The notes under the pieces: generated by a model
The model's input: only the letters and a program-made list of their open reading frames with translations
The model's database searches: none
What the model was told of the DNA's origin: nothing
Part shown: piece after piece, positions 1-8,900 of the stretch
Numbering within the stretch: position 1 is the first letter of the stretch
How the letters are laid out: each line of letters begins with the position of its first letter
Program-made: the position numbers and the translations under genes
DNA from: Dehalococcoidia bacterium
GTDB taxonomy: Bacteria; Chloroflexota; Dehalococcoidia; GIF9; AB-539-J10
Length of the DNA: 64,000 bases
NCBI GenBank assembly: GCA_030615625.1
Contig: JAUWYX010000001.1
Location: 62,001-126,000 of the forward strand
Direction of reading: 5' to 3'

Positions 1-2
1 CT

Positions 3-137
3 GGTTTGTACAATAGGCTACCTGACCTCAGTGATAGCTACAAACATGATAAAATAGAACAAGCTATAAAACACCTCAGAGCACAGGGTAGCAATGTTGA
101 GGAGGCGATATTCAGGCTGAAGAATAGCTTTATTTAA
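3..137 (+). CDS. C-terminal 44 aa of an unidentified protein (partial)
   Basis: An open frame enters from the window edge and ends at TAA 135-137. The visible C-terminus is hydrophilic and helical-looking, ending in EEAIFRLKNSFI. It is followed 10 bases later by another tiny gene and then a third that overlaps it, a tight same-strand arrangement typical of operons or of phage-like or accessory gene strings. No family is recognised, and the reading frame cannot be judged beyond the edge. Confidence 0.45.
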   Translation, partial: GLYNRLPDLSDSYKHDKIEQAIKHLRAQGSNVEEAIFRLKNSFI

Positions 138-147
138 GGGGAGAATC

Positions 148-276
148 GTGGCAAAAGGATTTGTAAACCTAAATCGTTTCAAGCATGGCCGGGCAATAAA
201 GCGGAATAGCAAACAAAAAGCCGATTTACAGGGCGGCAAGGGTATCAGAGGAAGAAAGGTTAAATTTCGTGGCTAA
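148..276 (+). CDS. Small basic protein, 42 aa, hypothetical
   Basis: GTG start preceded by GGGGAGAATC, which offers a ribosome-binding site. The product is strongly basic (many Lys and Arg, e.g. KRNSKQK, GIRGRKVKFRG), which would suit a nucleic-acid-binding peptide, but no family is recognised. It sits 10 bases after the preceding partial frame and overlaps the next ORF by 8 bases, consistent with coupled translation. It is too short for the ORF track. Coding status rests only on spacing and the binding site. Confidence 0.4.
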   Translation: MAKGFVNLNRFKHGRAIKRNSKQKADLQGGKGIRGRKVKFRG

Positions 277-427
277 AATAGATGAATTTACCTTTGGCTC
301 TGCGGAAAGCTGGGCTAAGGGGAAAAATCTAAGCCTATTGGTTCAGCCAACCTATGACGCCGTAGCCAGGCCAAACGAGCTTGCCAAACAAAAGCAGGTT
401 GCTGCCTTGATTCACACAACCTGCTAA
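269..427 (+). CDS. Small hypothetical protein, 52 aa
   Basis: GTG start lies inside the end of the upstream ORF (8-base overlap), with an AGAGGAAGAAAGG purine run upstream. The peptide begins VAKIDEFTFGSAESWAKGK and ends in HTTC. No motif or membrane segment is visible and no family is recognised. The overlapping layout of three little ORFs at the window edge suggests the tail of an operon whose main genes lie outside. Confidence 0.4.
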   Translation: MAKIDEFTFGSAESWAKGKNLSLLVQPTYDAVARPNELAKQKQVAALIHTTC

Positions 428-441
428 GGCATAAATTTATC

Positions 442-876
442 TCAGCGTGATTTCTCTATAATGCTCTCAGTTGTGCTTCCGGTGTTCTCTTTCACATGGA
501 TAAATAAGTAAATAAGTTCCCTAGTTGCAAGCAATAGTAGCCATGCCAGGAATGAGCCAATTATTCCTAGTACAATCCGCAACCCACCTCCAAATCCACC
601 CGTTGTAATTCCCCAAAAAAGCGAACCGATAAAGCCAATTGTCAGTACTATCCATGCTATGACCCTCAAAACACTAATTGCGTATTTTATATAATAGTAC
701 TCCTGTGGCTTGCCTGCCTTACGTCTCCTTTGCAGAAAATTACGTATCCTCTGGGGTATTGGCAGCCGCAGCCTTTTAACGAGTTTGCGGAACAGCGCAC
801 CAATAAAGCCAAGTACGAGTGCTACCCGACCTATGACTCTCAAAATACTACCCCGTGCGCTAGCAAAATATGTCAA
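442..876 (-). CDS. Small membrane protein, 144 aa, unknown function
   Basis: The protein has a basic N-terminal half (RKLVKRLRLP, LQRRRKAGK) flanked by hydrophobic stretches, and two or three membrane helices in the second half (VIAWIVLTIGFIGSLFWGI; IVLGIIGSFLAWLLLLATRELIYLFI). The C-terminus resembles that of the upstream neighbour: both have FLAW..LLAA.EL.YLF followed by ENT..T.E.II. The two are therefore paralogues, and this one carries an extra N-terminal region. The start is TTG, sharing bases with the TGA stop of the upstream gene (TTGA), so translation is probably coupled. Function is not recognisable. Confidence 0.7.
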   Translation of the reverse strand: MTYFASARGSILRVIGRVALVLGFIGALFRKLVKRLRLPIPQRIRNFLQRRRKAGKPQEYYYIKYAISVLRVIAWIVLTIGFIGSLFWGITTGGFGGGLRIVLGIIGSFLAWLLLLATRELIYLFIHVKENTGSTTESIIEKSR

Positions 877-1175
877 TCTGATTCCTTTATAATGCGCTCG
901 GCGGTGTTTCTGGTGTTCTCTTCTACGTCCATAAACAGGTAAAAGAGTTCACTGGCGGCAAGCAAGAATACCCACGCCAGAAATGAGACAATTATTCCCC
1001 CAATAGCCATGAAAATACCTGTAACTGCACCTCCCACTCCACCTATAGCTCCATTGTCAGCGCCGCCCGTCATAATTCCGAAAACAATCGAACCAATAAC
1101 GCCAAGTACCAGTACTATCCACCCCACAACTCTCAAAACCTTGGCTGCAAAGGGTAGAAAACTATACTTTTGCAT
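873..1175 (-). CDS. Small membrane protein, 100 aa, paralogue of its downstream neighbour
   Basis: A strong AGGAGG site precedes the ATG. Two long hydrophobic segments are visible (VLRVVGWIVLVLGVIGSIVFGIMT and a Gly/Ala/Ile-rich segment ending in SFLAWVFLLAA), then an acidic tail with ENTRNTAERIIKESD. The helix-GGADNGAIGG-helix pattern and the C-terminal motif are shared with the next gene, implying duplication. It is probably the first gene of a two-gene operon. The role is unknown; small tandem membrane proteins of this kind are common in Dehalococcoidia but have no assigned function that I can name. Confidence 0.72.
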   Translation of the reverse strand: MQKYSFLPFAAKVLRVVGWIVLVLGVIGSIVFGIMTGGADNGAIGGVGGAVTGIFMAIGGIIVSFLAWVFLLAASELFYLFMDVEENTRNTAERIIKESD

Positions 1176-1212
1176 CTTGCCTCCTTTCTGTACTCAAAGT
1201 TTTTCAAACAAT

Positions 1213-1242
1213 ATCTTGTAGTTGCCTGACTCATCAGGCACA
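1213..1242. repeat. Short hairpin repeat (TTGTAGTTGCCTGA...TCAGGCA)
   Basis: An inverted repeat TGCCTGA/TCAGGCA with the leader TTGTAGT. The same leader plus hairpin recurs after pilT near 25645, where a T-run follows and it looks like a terminator. Here it separates two minus-strand membrane-protein genes and has no clear T-run, so it is listed as a repeat rather than a terminator. Confidence 0.5.
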
Positions 1243-1272
1243 ATCACTTCATAACTTGCAGAACCTTGGACT

Positions 1273-1587
1273 TTATTCAAATTCGCCCTTCCCCAAGCTG
1301 ACGAATATAATGGCGAGTATCCCAAGAAGACCCCAAGGACCAAAGAATGCACAGATAGACCCGGCAAGCGCCAGTCCCCAAATCTTTCTTTTTAAGGCGC
1401 ATATACCACCAGTGATAGCAATTATCCCCAATACAATTATGGGAGCACCAATGGCGCTAAACCATGGCATCCAAAAGAACCATCCGATGCTACCGACTAC
1501 AGTAAATACTATACCGACGATCACACCAATGACTCCTGCAATAATACAGAGTATGCCCGCAGCTGTCGGCTTCCATGTTTCCTGCAT
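1273..1587 (-). CDS. Four-helix small membrane protein, 104 aa
   Basis: The start ATG is preceded by AGGAGGG. The protein is almost entirely hydrophobic, with about four membrane helices: AAGILCIIAGVIGVIVGIVF, an aromatic turn IGWFFWMPWF, IGAPIIVLGIIAITGGI and a last helix in GPWGLLGILAIIFVSL. The short loop CALKRKIWG is basic. It resembles the widespread small uncharacterised four-TM proteins with Gly-rich helices. It lies just upstream of the two-gene membrane operon on the same strand, about 100 bases from it, and could be co-expressed. No function is claimed. Confidence 0.72.
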   Translation of the reverse strand: MQETWKPTAAGILCIIAGVIGVIVGIVFTVVGSIGWFFWMPWFSAIGAPIIVLGIIAITGGICALKRKIWGLALAGSICAFFGPWGLLGILAIIFVSLGKGEFE

Positions 1588-1775
1588 TTCTCGTCCCTCC
1601 TTTTTTTACATAACGATATAATCAGAAGCTCTCATTGTCAATACCCCAAAACCTCAATCACCAACGCGGCAGCGGGTTTGCCTGCCGTAACCCAGCCCGG
1701 CGCGGCAACCACCACACCCCTGCCTTGTCGCAATAGTAATCCTCACAACCCCCAGGCAACCATCTAAAGAGCTCA

Positions 1776-1943
1776 TCAAGGCATGCACCAAGGCATGAGT
1801 TCCCAGTGCATGCATACCACGCCCACCTTGAATAGAATGAACATGATTGCCCCGATTATCACAGATATTCCCAGGCTAATAAGAAACATCCTCCACCACA
1901 TTCCCCAAGCTAATTTCCAGGTTGGCTTTACCTCGTTATCCAT
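1776..1943 (-). CDS. Single-helix membrane miniprotein, 55 aa
   Basis: Not in the ORF track because it is short. An AAAGGAG site lies a few bases before the ATG. The sequence begins MDNEVKPTWKLAWGMWWRM, then one membrane helix FLISLGISVIIGAIMFILF, then a short Cys/Met/Trp-rich tail ending in PWCMP. The good binding site, the charged N-terminus and the clean helix make it a plausible real gene. It is the most upstream member of the run of small minus-strand membrane genes. The function is unknown. Confidence 0.6.
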   Translation of the reverse strand: MDNEVKPTWKLAWGMWWRMFLISLGISVIIGAIMFILFKVGVVCMHWELMPWCMP

Positions 1944-2082
1944 CTGCTCTTTCTCCTTTCTTTGTTTTCTCAGGTTCCAAGCCTCTCAATTGATTGAGTA
2001 GCTTCTACGGCCCCTTCACCTCATTATAATTATAGCTATTACTCGATGTCAATACAGTTAAGGGATTGTTTATTAAATCGCT

Positions 2083-2165
2083 CGTGGTGAGCTTATCGAA
2101 CCATGAGCGGCACTCGAGATCAGACTAGCTTGCCCTTCGACTTCGCTCAGGACGGACGGGTTGCT
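2083..2165. repeat. Interspersed repeat (CGCTCGTGGTGAGCTTATCGAACCATGAGCG type)
   Basis: Palindromic CGCTCGTGG...CCATGAGCG followed by a CCCTTCGACTTCGCTCAGGA segment. A matching element, CGCTCGTGGTTCGACAAGCT, lies near 47947. These are short dispersed repeats lying just downstream of the Elp3 gene. No coding role is seen, although the ORF track opens spurious frames through it. Confidence 0.55.
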
Positions 2166-2195
2166 AAACAGTCTTTCCGAAGGCTTCCAGGCAGC

Positions 2196-3542
2196 TTAAC
2201 CAAGCTCCTTGACCATGTAAGCACCTTCCAGACCATAACCAAGCGAGCGATAATACCCCCTGGCACCGACACCACTAAGCACCGATAATTTATCAGCCTT
2301 AAATTCCCCCCTGGCTGTTCTCTCTGCCTCTCGAAGTAACCTTTCACCGAGACCGTGATGTTGAGCGGCTCGCTCTAGCCTCCCCCCCAGGGGAACTTCA
2401 GGACCAAAAATGTGTAGCTCCCTAACTACCGCTTTTTCCCCATTTATTCTCAACCTCAGCAAGCCAAACAAGGTTTCATTCTCATCCTCGTAGGAAAGGA
2501 AGACCTCCCTCCCCCCCCAGGTTTCATAATCCATCCTGGTTAACCAGGGCTCGCCAATTGCCCAGCCATCCCTCAGGCGATGCCCATATTCCCGACAACG
2601 AATGCAGCTACAGCGAAGTCCTAATTGCCCCATCTTCTTTCTAATAGTTCCTCTGAGCGCTAAGTCTCTGCTCCCGGCAATGATAAATTTGCTGGGAATA
2701 TCCCGCATCAACCTCGAAATCCTTACATATTTGGGAATTAGAGCTTTAATAGCCATAAGCAAATCAATCATTTCTTCATCACCATAAGGCCGGTAGCGAT
2801 TATCCCGATACCAATTCGCTAGCTCACTCCCCCGAACTACCAACGTGGGATAAAGCTTGAGCCCGTCAGGTCGAAAGCGCTCGTCCCCAAACAATTGCCG
2901 CGATAGCTCTAGGTCATGCTCAGGCGTTGACCCCGGTAAACCAGGCATCCAATGATAGTAAACCTTAAAGCCATAATCTCGTAATAGCCTGGTCGCGGAG
3001 ATAACCTCAGCTACCCCATGTCCCCTCTTTGTCAAGCAATGAACCTCATCGTCCAATGTCTGTACCCCAAGCTCCACCCTGGTGGTGCCAAAATCAAGCA
3101 TGCTCCTTATCTCTTCCTCTCCACAAAAGTCAGGCCTGGTCTCGATGCACAATCCCACGCAGCGATGCTCAGCATTTTCATTCAATTCCCTGGCTTCCTC
3201 TAAACTGCTAGAAGGGATGCTGTTCAAAGCATCATAGCAATCCTTAATAAACTGATACTGATAGTCCCGGGGATAAGACAGAAAGGTGCCCCCCATGATG
3301 AGAAGCTCTACCTTATCCTGGGCATGTCCCATTTCAGCCAATGTCCTGAGCCTGACCTCCGCCTGCTTTTTGGCGTCAAAGCCACAACTTCGAGCTCGGA
3401 GCACCGCTGGAGACTCCACGGTATAGCTCTTGGGCGCCTCAGGAGAACTGGGGCAATAAATACATTTGCCGGGGCAAGGAAATGGCTTGGCCATAACTGC
3501 CACCGGGGTTACTCCAGAAATAGTCCGAGATGCTTTCTTCAT
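2196..3542 (-). CDS. elp3: Elp3-type radical SAM/GNAT tRNA wobble-uridine modification enzyme, 448 aa
   Basis: Elp3 installs the carboxymethyl group at C5 of wobble uridine (cm5U34) in tRNA, using SAM radical chemistry and acetyl-CoA. The radical SAM cysteines are visible as CPGKCIYC (C23, C27, C30), followed by the family signature SSPEAPKSY. A mid-protein block, KYVRISRLMRDIPSKFI, with following cysteines (CSCIRC) is typical of Elp3. The C-terminal third is a GNAT acetyltransferase fold with GLGERLLREAE and a final GARGYYRSLGY. The length is somewhat short compared with eukaryotic Elp3 (about 550 aa) because the N-terminal tRNA-binding extension is reduced, as in Dehalococcoides. A GGAG site precedes the ATG. 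The divergent neighbour is a Trm9-like methyltransferase, which fits the next step of the same pathway. Confidence 0.93.
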   Translation of the reverse strand: MKKASRTISGVTPVAVMAKPFPCPGKCIYCPSSPEAPKSYTVESPAVLRARSCGFDAKKQAEVRLRTLAEMGHAQDKVELLIMGGTFLSYPRDYQYQFIKDCYDALNSIPSSSLEEARELNENAEHRCVGLCIETRPDFCGEEEIRSMLDFGTTRVELGVQTLDDEVHCLTKRGHGVAEVISATRLLRDYGFKVYYHWMPGLPGSTPEHDLELSRQLFGDERFRPDGLKLYPTLVVRGSELANWYRDNRYRPYGDEEMIDLLMAIKALIPKYVRISRLMRDIPSKFIIAGSRDLALRGTIRKKMGQLGLRCSCIRCREYGHRLRDGWAIGEPWLTRMDYETWGGREVFLSYEDENETLFGLLRLRINGEKAVVRELHIFGPEVPLGGRLERAAQHHGLGERLLREAERTARGEFKADKLSVLSGVGARGYYRSLGYGLEGAYMVKELG

Positions 3543-3569
3543 GCCATCTCCATGTCACCCTGAGCCTTT

Positions 3570-3740
3570 TTCCCTAATGTCATTGCGAGCGGAGCGAGGC
3601 AATCCCCTACCCTTCCACGAGATTGCTTCGGCTGACTTCGTCAGCCTCGCAATGACAGGATGGAGGTGTCATTCTGAGGCGAAGGCGAAGAATCTCGCCT
3701 CTCCACTCAATTCCTCTTCACTTCGTTCAGAGTCATAGCT
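3570..3740. repeat. REP-like interspersed repeats between elp3 and the methyltransferase
   Basis: The 277-base gap holds two or three copies of the CATTGCGAG...GCAATC family in alternating orientation (GTCATTGCGAGCGGAGCG and GATTGCTTCGGCTGACTTCG, then CCTCGCAATGACA), followed by a GTCATTCTGAGGCGAAGGCG variant. The same family recurs throughout the pilus locus. No gene is present in this gap. Confidence 0.75.
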
Positions 3741-3787
3741 TTTGCCCAGGGTGACGGCATAGACAATTGCGACCATGAGCATTTCAC

Positions 3788-3793
3788 TATAAT
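3788..3793 (+). promoter_or_regulatory. Possible -10 box TATAAT for the Trm9-like gene
   Basis: A perfect TATAAT lies 26 bases before the start codon. A weak TTGCGA lies 15 bases upstream of it. A small inverted repeat GCTAAAGTTTAGC lies between the -10 box and the gene and could be an operator. The assignment is tentative. Confidence 0.4.
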
Positions 3794-3819
3794 ATGCTAA
3801 AGTTTAGCAGAGTGTATCT

Positions 3820-4470
3820 ATGACCACAAATAGAGAAGTTTTCGACCAAATAGCTGAAAGCTGGTATCGGGTGAGGCATTGGCCTTTGTTAAAAGAAGAG
3901 CTAGAAGAGTTGGCGACAAGATGGCAAAGCGGAAAACTGCTAAATGTGGGCTGCGCTCACGGACCGGATTTCTTGCCTTTCAGCCAGGGCTTTGAACTCT
4001 GGGGGGTGGATTCCTCCCCTGCTATGCTCAAGCAGGCTCTGAGATATTCTGCCAAGTTTAAGCTTTATGTCAACTTAATAGTCTCTGATGCCTTGTCCCT
4101 GCCCTTCCCCAATGATACCTTCGATTGGGCAATATCAGTGGCCACTTACCACCACATCAAAGGCAGAGAGGAAAGGAAAAAAGCATTCGTAGAATTAAAG
4201 CGGGTATTAAAGCCCCAGGGCGAGGCTTTTTTAACCGTGTGGAATCACGGACAACCAGGCTTCTGGCTAAAATCCAAAGAGCAACAAGTCCCCTGGAGGC
4301 TAAAAGGAAAGACAATTTACCGCTACTATCACCTTTTCTCTTATGGCGAGCTAAGAAAGCTATTAGTCAAAACTGGCTGGGAAATCGTTACTATGTCACC
4401 GGAGAAGTCCTACTCTTTCCCGATAAAGAATTTCTCACGCAACATATGCGTTCTGGTAAAGAACTGCTAA
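3820..4470 (+). CDS. Trm9/ALKBH8-like class I SAM methyltransferase, 216 aa
   Basis: The N-terminus EVFDQIAESWYRVRHWP matches the opening of the Trm9 family. The SAM-binding motif is LLNVGCAHGPDFLPF, followed by the acidic WGVDSS, then LPFPNDTFDWAISVATYHHI and LKRVLKPQGEAFLTVW. The downstream block QQVPW and the run IYRYYHLFSYGEL are also Trm9-like features. In eukaryotes Trm9 methylates the cm5U made by Elongator/Elp3 to give mcm5U. Its position next to elp3, transcribed divergently across a repeat-filled gap, supports the same substrate here. The Trm112 partner needed by yeast Trm9 was not seen nearby. A general small-molecule methyltransferase cannot be excluded. Confidence 0.72.
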   Translation: MTTNREVFDQIAESWYRVRHWPLLKEELEELATRWQSGKLLNVGCAHGPDFLPFSQGFELWGVDSSPAMLKQALRYSAKFKLYVNLIVSDALSLPFPNDTFDWAISVATYHHIKGREERKKAFVELKRVLKPQGEAFLTVWNHGQPGFWLKSKEQQVPWRLKGKTIYRYYHLFSYGELRKLLVKTGWEIVTMSPEKSYSFPIKNFSRNICVLVKNC

Positions 4471-4712
4471 ACTCCAAGCTCTATCAAAATCAAGGCGAAG
4501 ACCCTATCTCAGTCTAAAATTACTGATGTAGACATTCCTCCTAGACCGACCTTTTTGGACTGTCACTAACTCCTTTTCAAGTTCCTGCGCCTGTCCTGCA
4601 GAAGCCTGTCGTTTCTGCATGTCCAGCTCTAGCCAGATGTCTAGGGTTATCCCCACTCCCTTCCATGTCCGAGAGGCAATATTGAATTTTCTCACCTATT
4701 GTGCCCATATTT

Positions 4713-5432
4713 TTATTTTTCCGCTCTCACCAGCCAGTCTTGATCAACGTAGCAAGAGCTTATGTTGATACTCTTAAAACCGACTTCTTGGAGAATTTTT
4801 TGTAAGTCTTCTTTGCCTAAGAAGTGATATTCTTTGCCTTTCCCTTTCTCAATGATGACTTTATTTATCGTGATAACAACTAAATTTACAGGAATGAGCA
4901 AAAGAAATATGAAAATATGATAAATTTTCTTGTAAATTGGAGTGATTTTTTTAAGTGCCGTTAAGTGTTCTCTTATGAGTTCTTTTTCTCCGGCGTTGGG
5001 TTTGGGGTTGGCAATAATCACTGCACCGCCCGGCTTTAAAACTCTGTAAAATTCAAAAATGACTCTATGTGGGTTTTCAAGGGCATAAAGTGTATTAGAA
5101 CAAATCACTTTATCAAAAAAGTTATCGGGAAACTCCAGGTTTTTGTTTAAATCGGCAATTTGAAGCGTTACATTAGAAAACTTTTTACATCTCTTGCGAG
5201 CGCGCTTTATCATTCCCCTGCTAAAATCTAGACCTATAACGCTTATTCTTTTTCCCGTATGTTCTTCAATAACTTTTTCTATTACCAGTCCGGGTCCGCA
5301 ACCAGCATCTAAAATATTCTCCCGTTCTCTGATGTCTAATGTATTATTTAGGTCTTCCAAAAGGCACCCATAAGGGAACGAGTTTCTTAAGGACAAACTA
5401 TAAAAATACGAATATATTTCCCAGAATGGCAT
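4713..5432 (-). CDS. Class I SAM-dependent methyltransferase (UbiE-like), 239 aa
   Basis: Motif I reads ILDAGCGPGLVIEKVI, motif II VIGLDFSRGMIKRA, and the later motifs are FPDNFFDKVICSNTLYAL and FYRVLKPGGAVIIANP. A hydrophobic stretch, IYHIFIFLLLIPVNLVVITI, in the C-terminal third suggests membrane association or a hydrophobic substrate pocket. The substrate is unknown. The gene is convergent with the Trm9-like gene and separated from it by about 240 bases. Local composition is more AT-rich than its neighbours, which may hint at a different origin. Confidence 0.75.
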   Translation of the reverse strand: MPFWEIYSYFYSLSLRNSFPYGCLLEDLNNTLDIRERENILDAGCGPGLVIEKVIEEHTGKRISVIGLDFSRGMIKRARKRCKKFSNVTLQIADLNKNLEFPDNFFDKVICSNTLYALENPHRVIFEFYRVLKPGGAVIIANPKPNAGEKELIREHLTALKKITPIYKKIYHIFIFLLLIPVNLVVITINKVIIEKGKGKEYHFLGKEDLQKILQEVGFKSINISSCYVDQDWLVRAEK

Positions 5433-5517
5433 TTTAAATTACAAATATTTAATCAAAAATAAAAAGTCAAAGTGACGAATTAAAATGCAAGAAATGTCTC
5501 ATTTTCTTCTCTTTCAG

Positions 5518-5882
5518 AGTAGTATGCAGGCGGCAAGTATGTTAGCAATCTATGTGGCTTCCCTTAGAAGTTTGTTAACGGTGTCTTCGCCACCTCTGCC
5601 TGAAGCCCTGAGCAATCCTAGCCAAAACTTGCATTCATTTGCCGACTTCAGTGCATAAGTAGAGAAATCGGTATAATCCTTCCTTGAGGAGGCTGCCTCA
5701 GCCTCAATCACGTTAGCGCCAATGCTGGTAGCACTTCGTAACAATTGGTCACTGATAACCCTCGAAGCTTGTTCCATTGGCAGTTGCTCCATGAATCCTA
5801 TTGCATCCAGTGCAAATTCATAGACACGTTCCTTGAATCCATCTTTGAATTTTGACTGGTCATTTTGGTTTTTGCCTTCCAA
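5518..5882 (-). pseudogene. Four-helix-bundle (S23/IVP-type) gene, broken by a stop codon
   Basis: The frame 5550-5882 encodes VYEFALDAIGFMEQLP, then RSATSIGANVIEAEAASSRKDY and SANECKFWLGLL. These are the hallmarks of the four-helix-bundle family first found in 23S rRNA intervening sequences. The family normally continues after LLREA with a last helix ending IANILAAS. Here TAG interrupts, and the continuing frame reads IANILAACILL, then TGA, then KRRK. The end of the last helix therefore still exists as DNA but is lost from the protein. The N-terminus (NQNDQSKFK, TTG start) looks derived from the repeat that surrounds such genes. A shortened 110-aa product may still be made. Confidence 0.7.
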
Positions 5883-5914
5883 TTTTTGATGTTGTTTTAG
5901 GATTTCTAGCTGTA

Positions 5915-8900
5915 CTATGGATCTGATTGTTCGCTGGATGCATCTTGACCTATCTTCACTCTCTCAGAAAGACTGGCCTCGATAATGCCAATGAAGACCT
6001 CCACCAACTTAGGGTCAAACTGAAGCCCGGCACCTTGCCTGAGTTCTTTTACCACCTGCTCAAGGGACAATGCAGGACGGTAAGGACGGACAGAAGTCAT
6101 AGCCTCAAAGCTATCAACTATGGCGAGGATGCGAGCTTCTATGGGAATCTCTTCGCCTTTCAGCCCTTCAGGATAGCCACCGCCATCCCACCTCTCATGG
6201 TGATGTAAAATGCTATTTACATAGGGAACTAGATGGGGCATGGTACCGACGATATTTGCCCCTAGCCTGGGATGAGCCTTAATCGCTTCCCAATCCTCTC
6301 CACTAAGCTTCCCTTTTTTGTTAAGCACTTTATCGGGAATGCCAATTTTGCCAATGTCGTGAAGCAAAGCAGCAGTGCTCACCTTAGATACCTCATCCGG
6401 CGATAGTCCAATCGCTCCCGCTAAAGCCACGGCATAAGTGTTAACTTTCTTGGAATGACCAGAAGTATAGGAATCTTTAGCCTCCACTGCCGAGACTAAG
6501 GCATAAATAACACTCAGACTATCACTTCTGGTATCAATCCCAGTAATTCCTCCATTGTCCGGCGGCTTAGGCAAAATCTTGGAGGAAAGGTAGATTCGAT
6601 TACCTCCAGTCCGCTTGGCATAATAAAGAGCATTATCAGCCACGGCAACAAGTTCATCAGCTACCACTCCATCTGCAGGATAGTTAGCCAAACCAATGCT
6701 GCAAGTCACAGCAATTGCCTTCTTCTCCATCTCCTCGGCAATCTGCCCTCGAACTCGCTCAGCTACGACATAGGCATCACCCCTAGCTGTCTGGGGCAAA
6801 ATGACAACAAATTCATCGCCGCCATAGCGAAAAGCCTGGTCAACATTCCTGACAGAGCCTTTGATAATTTTCCCTATCTGGCTCAGAAGAATGTCCCCGG
6901 CGGGATGCCCATATGCATCGTTATAAGTCTTAAAGGTATCCAGGTCAAGCATGAATATGGAGAACAAATCGCCATAACGAGAATGCCGGGAAACCTCCTC
7001 TTTGAGTTGTTCTTCAAAATGACGTCGATTAAATAGCCCGGTAAGCACATCAATACGAGCCCTTTGTTCCAATTGGGCATAAAGTTGAGCATTCTCAACG
7101 GGCGCAGCAATCTGCAAAGCCACCTTTTCCAGAAGTTGTATTTGCCTGCGGTTGTAAGCATTAGGTTTGCGACTGGCCAAAATCAGGCTGCCAATAATAC
7201 GGTCTGTGACACTCAAGGGCAGGTAAGCAATAGAACAAATCCCTTGCTTCAAGTGACTCTCCCATGTCCAGAATCTGTGGTGTCGTTTCAGATCAGGTTC
7301 ATATACGGCCTGCTTCTCCCGGCATGCCAACTCCGTAGCCGTCCCTTCAAGCGGTATCCTTTCCTCCGGTTGCCAAGTAGAACCTATTGTGCTGGATAGA
7401 GCTAGAAAATAAAGCTCGTTTCCATCAATTAAAGCAATTGTTGCCCAATCAATATCCACCACTTTCTTTAGTTCCTGGGCGAAACCTTCAAATATCATCT
7501 GAATGCTCATGCTGGAGGTTATGATTGCGGTTAAACGATTAACTAGGGTTGTTTCTTCGTCTTGTTCCTTCAATTGCTCATGGGAATACTCCTTTTCCAT
7601 GCTCGCTGCCACTTTGGTGGCGATAAACTCCAATAAATCAATATCCTCAACGGCGTAAAACTTCCCATCTCGCCTAGCACTTATTGCCAGAACAGCCACA
7701 AGCTCCCCCCGGTTCATTAAAGGAACGAACATCTCTACTCCTGCCAATTGGATTTCTTCTCTCTCCTCCTGCCATATAGATTGTAATTCAGGAAAGATAG
7801 CGAGTTTCCTTTCCGGTAATATGGTGCTTTCGTGCTCCAGCCAGGTCACAATAGGACTATCCTGCCTTAATTTCAACTCCCCCATAGGATTATCCTCCAC
7901 AGGAGGGTAGATAAATTGGGCGCTAAAATCTCCATTTCCAGCCTCGGGCAAAAGCAGACAAGCTCTCCGACAGTCAATGGACTGAGCAAGCAGTGATATG
8001 AATTCGCTGCCCAACTGCTCCAGTGTGAGAACATCGTGTATTCTGGCGATAAAGTCAGATAACTGCCTGCGATAGGAGTATCTTGCGCCGATAAAGGCTT
8101 CCTCCACCTTTCTTTGCCAAAGGTCATGCACCTTGTGAACAAGAAACAGGATAGCTGGAATTCCCAGACCAATGGTTACCGCTAAAGAGGCAAAGTTAAG
8201 CTCAATGCCGACGAACCGGTGAGCGAGAGTGAAAAGCAGTAATACAATGCCAACACTACCGCCATAGAGGACTACGTATATAAGGGCTTGGCGGAATACA
8301 ACCCTGATATCCAGCAGACGGTAGGTCACAACAGCATAGGTTAAGACACAGGCAATCATAAGGTTGCCAATATGGCTCACAGGAAATTCGCCTCCACGGG
8401 GACCAATAGCGCTGAGAATGAACACCGTGAAGATAGCAATACCAGCAAATAAATAAACAATCTGATTACGCTCCGATGGGTTGGGTGAGAGCTTGTACTT
8501 TTGTATCAAGGAATATATATCCCTGGCGCCTACTGTGGAAAGAAAAAGTAAACCTATGGCAATGAGCCAGGGACCATAGTCAACATTGATGCCGCTGGCA
8601 GTGATTCCAACATTCCGGGGTATGTAGCCCAATGCCGCCAGGACAATGGTGGCTACCAGGAAAAGATAAGCCAATGGTATTTTGATGCGCTCGGACTGAT
8701 AAAAAGAACGTACAAAGTAATGGAATTGGACCAGCATCAAGATAGCAATACAAAGGACAATTTTAACTTCGAGTGGTTTATTGTGTATTAACAAGTCGCT
8801 CATACTAAGGAAGGTGCTGAAGCTCCAGAGTACGGCAGGAATGAGAAACAAAAGGAAAAGCTTATGCCTTTGTTGCCGTGGCCGAGTAGATAGCAAAATG

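Noticed and set aside
4504-4695. Minus-strand ORF of 63 aa downstream of the methyltransferase
   Set aside because: GTG start with no clear ribosome site and no recognisable pattern; it lies in a convergent gap. It could be real but there is no support.
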